Positions 63,387-64,000 of a stretch of DNA of 64,000 bases are shown in pieces. The position numbers were made by a program, and so were the translations under genes. This DNA comes from Perlabentimonas sp034003245 (lineage in GTDB: Bacteria > Bacteroidota > Bacteroidia > Bacteroidales > Tenuifilaceae), in the NCBI GenBank assembly GCA_034003245.1, contig JAVEYY010000025.1, positions 1-64,000 on the forward strand. Reading direction: 5' to 3'. Every line of letters starts with the position of its first letter. Position 1 is the first letter of the stretch. Below the pieces are notes generated by a model, which saw only the letters and a list, made by a program, of their open reading frames with translations, made no database searches and was not told where the DNA came from.

Positions 63387-64000
63387 ATGATTTTTAACGT
63401 GTCACACAAAAGTCCAGAGGAGCTGTTTGCGTCACCAATTGTACAACAAACAGCATTTTGGCAACGTGTTAGGCAGCAAATGGGCGAAAGCACACTTGCC
63501 CTAAACTATAATGCAACCTCTGATAGCGTTGTCTGTGCAAAAGTACCTCAAGGAAAGGTGCTTGCTGATATATTAGTTGTAATCAAGAATTTCGATAGTC
63601 AAAATAGTATAGCCTATGTTCCCTATGGCCCAGAACTTCAGCCTTTAGATGGAATGCAAGGCGTGTATCTTGAGGAGTTGGCGGAGTGTTTGCGATCGTA
63701 CTTGCCCAAAAGTTGTATTGCCATACGGTTCGATTTGTGCTGGGAGTCGCTTTGGGCAAAGGATGATGATTTTTACGACAGCAACGGATGGTGGCTTGGC
63801 CCTCCCGAAATGGCTATTCAGGAGCTACGGATGAATTTTGGATCCGTAAAAAGGAACCTACGTAAATCATCGAGTAATATACTGCCTACCAATACACTCT
63901 TCATTAATCTTGCCGTAACCGAAGAGCGATTGCTAAGCCAGATGAAGCCAAAAACTCGCTATAATATTGGGTTATCGCAAAGGAAAGGAGTTGAGGTTAA
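63387..64000 (+). CDS. FemAB-family (FemX-like) protein, 5' part
   Basis: Open from an ATG at 63387 to the window edge (204 codons), C-terminus missing. Blocks such as Y-V-P-Y-G-P-E, a mid-region with R-F-D-L-C-W, and K-T-R-Y-N-I-G-L-S-Q-R-K-G-V are typical of FemAB/FmhB-like aminoacyltransferases, which attach amino acids to lipid II or act on cell-wall glycans. The location beside the dcw cluster fits a peptidoglycan role. The full sequence is needed to name the substrate. Confidence 0.75.
   Translation, partial: MIFNVSHKSPEELFASPIVQQTAFWQRVRQQMGESTLALNYNATSDSVVCAKVPQGKVLADILVVIKNFDSQNSIAYVPYGPELQPLDGMQGVYLEELAECLRSYLPKSCIAIRFDLCWESLWAKDDDFYDSNGWWLGPPEMAIQELRMNFGSVKRNLRKSSSNILPTNTLFINLAVTEERLLSQMKPKTRYNIGLSQRKGVEV

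Noticed and set aside
1..64000. CRISPR arrays, insertion sequences, tRNA or rRNA genes
   Set aside because: None seen: no regular spaced repeats, no transposase frames and no tRNA-like clover-leaf in the gaps inspected by eye.

Overview
The window is a stretch of chromosome from a member of the Bacteroidota, most likely the class Bacteroidia (Bacteroidales/Marinilabiliales side; not resolved further). The evidence is the phylum-type promoter pattern (TTTG or TTG, about 19 nt, TAnnTTTG), the near absence of Shine-Dalgarno sequences, a type IX secretion (T9SS) type B sorting domain, a DUF5723 outer-membrane protein next to an OmpA/PD40 protein, a hybrid kinase and a propeller-SpoIIE sensor, the FtsZ tail form, and the Bacteroidota arrangement of the dcw cluster. 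I see no CRISPR array, insertion sequence, phage or tRNA/rRNA gene.

Layout. 1-2681: 3'-truncated AsmA-like envelope protein (minus). 2737-5025: periplasmic TlpA-type thioredoxin (minus) and a T9SS type B cargo protein (plus). 5193-8140: AMP-forming acyl-CoA ligase, cytoplasmic cyclophilin, cytidylate-kinase-like protein. 8310-10466: EF-G-like GTPase with a non-canonical G domain, divergent from the str operon. 10904-28724: one long ribosomal operon (rpsL-rpsG-fusA, S10, spc and alpha clusters with secY, map, infA, rpmJ, rpoA, rplQ), followed by eno. 30174-36390: a small hypothetical ORF, a two-component-propeller/SpoIIE phosphatase, a VanY-like peptidase, and a hybrid histidine kinase whose ATPase domain has lost its nucleotide-binding motifs. 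36838-42356: three-gene envelope operon (lipoprotein, DUF5723 barrel, PD40/repeat/OmpA protein). 42448-43548: hemolysin III family protein and GatB/YqeY. 43549-47653: AT-rich islet of polytopic membrane genes, one frameshifted, one reduced to a relic, one intact GT39-like. 47654-63008 (minus): complete dcw cluster from mraZ to ftsZ. 63387-64000: 5' part of a FemAB-family gene, divergent from mraZ.

The ribosomal block and the dcw block supply translation, Sec export, peptidoglycan precursor synthesis and septation. MurE carries the DNPR motif, which implies meso-diaminopimelate peptidoglycan. Regulation visible in sequence includes tandem promoters for rpsL, a dyad inside the second of them, a strong Shine-Dalgarno at rpsM, and four GTGGG-type boxes at exact 10-bp period over the mraZ promoter.

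I found no clearly new multi-gene defence or mobile system. The most unusual items are the ATPase-dead hybrid kinase, the EF-G-like protein lacking the catalytic histidine, the OmpA protein with four tandem repeats of unrecognised type, and the decaying membrane-gene islet that separates ftsZ from yqeY.
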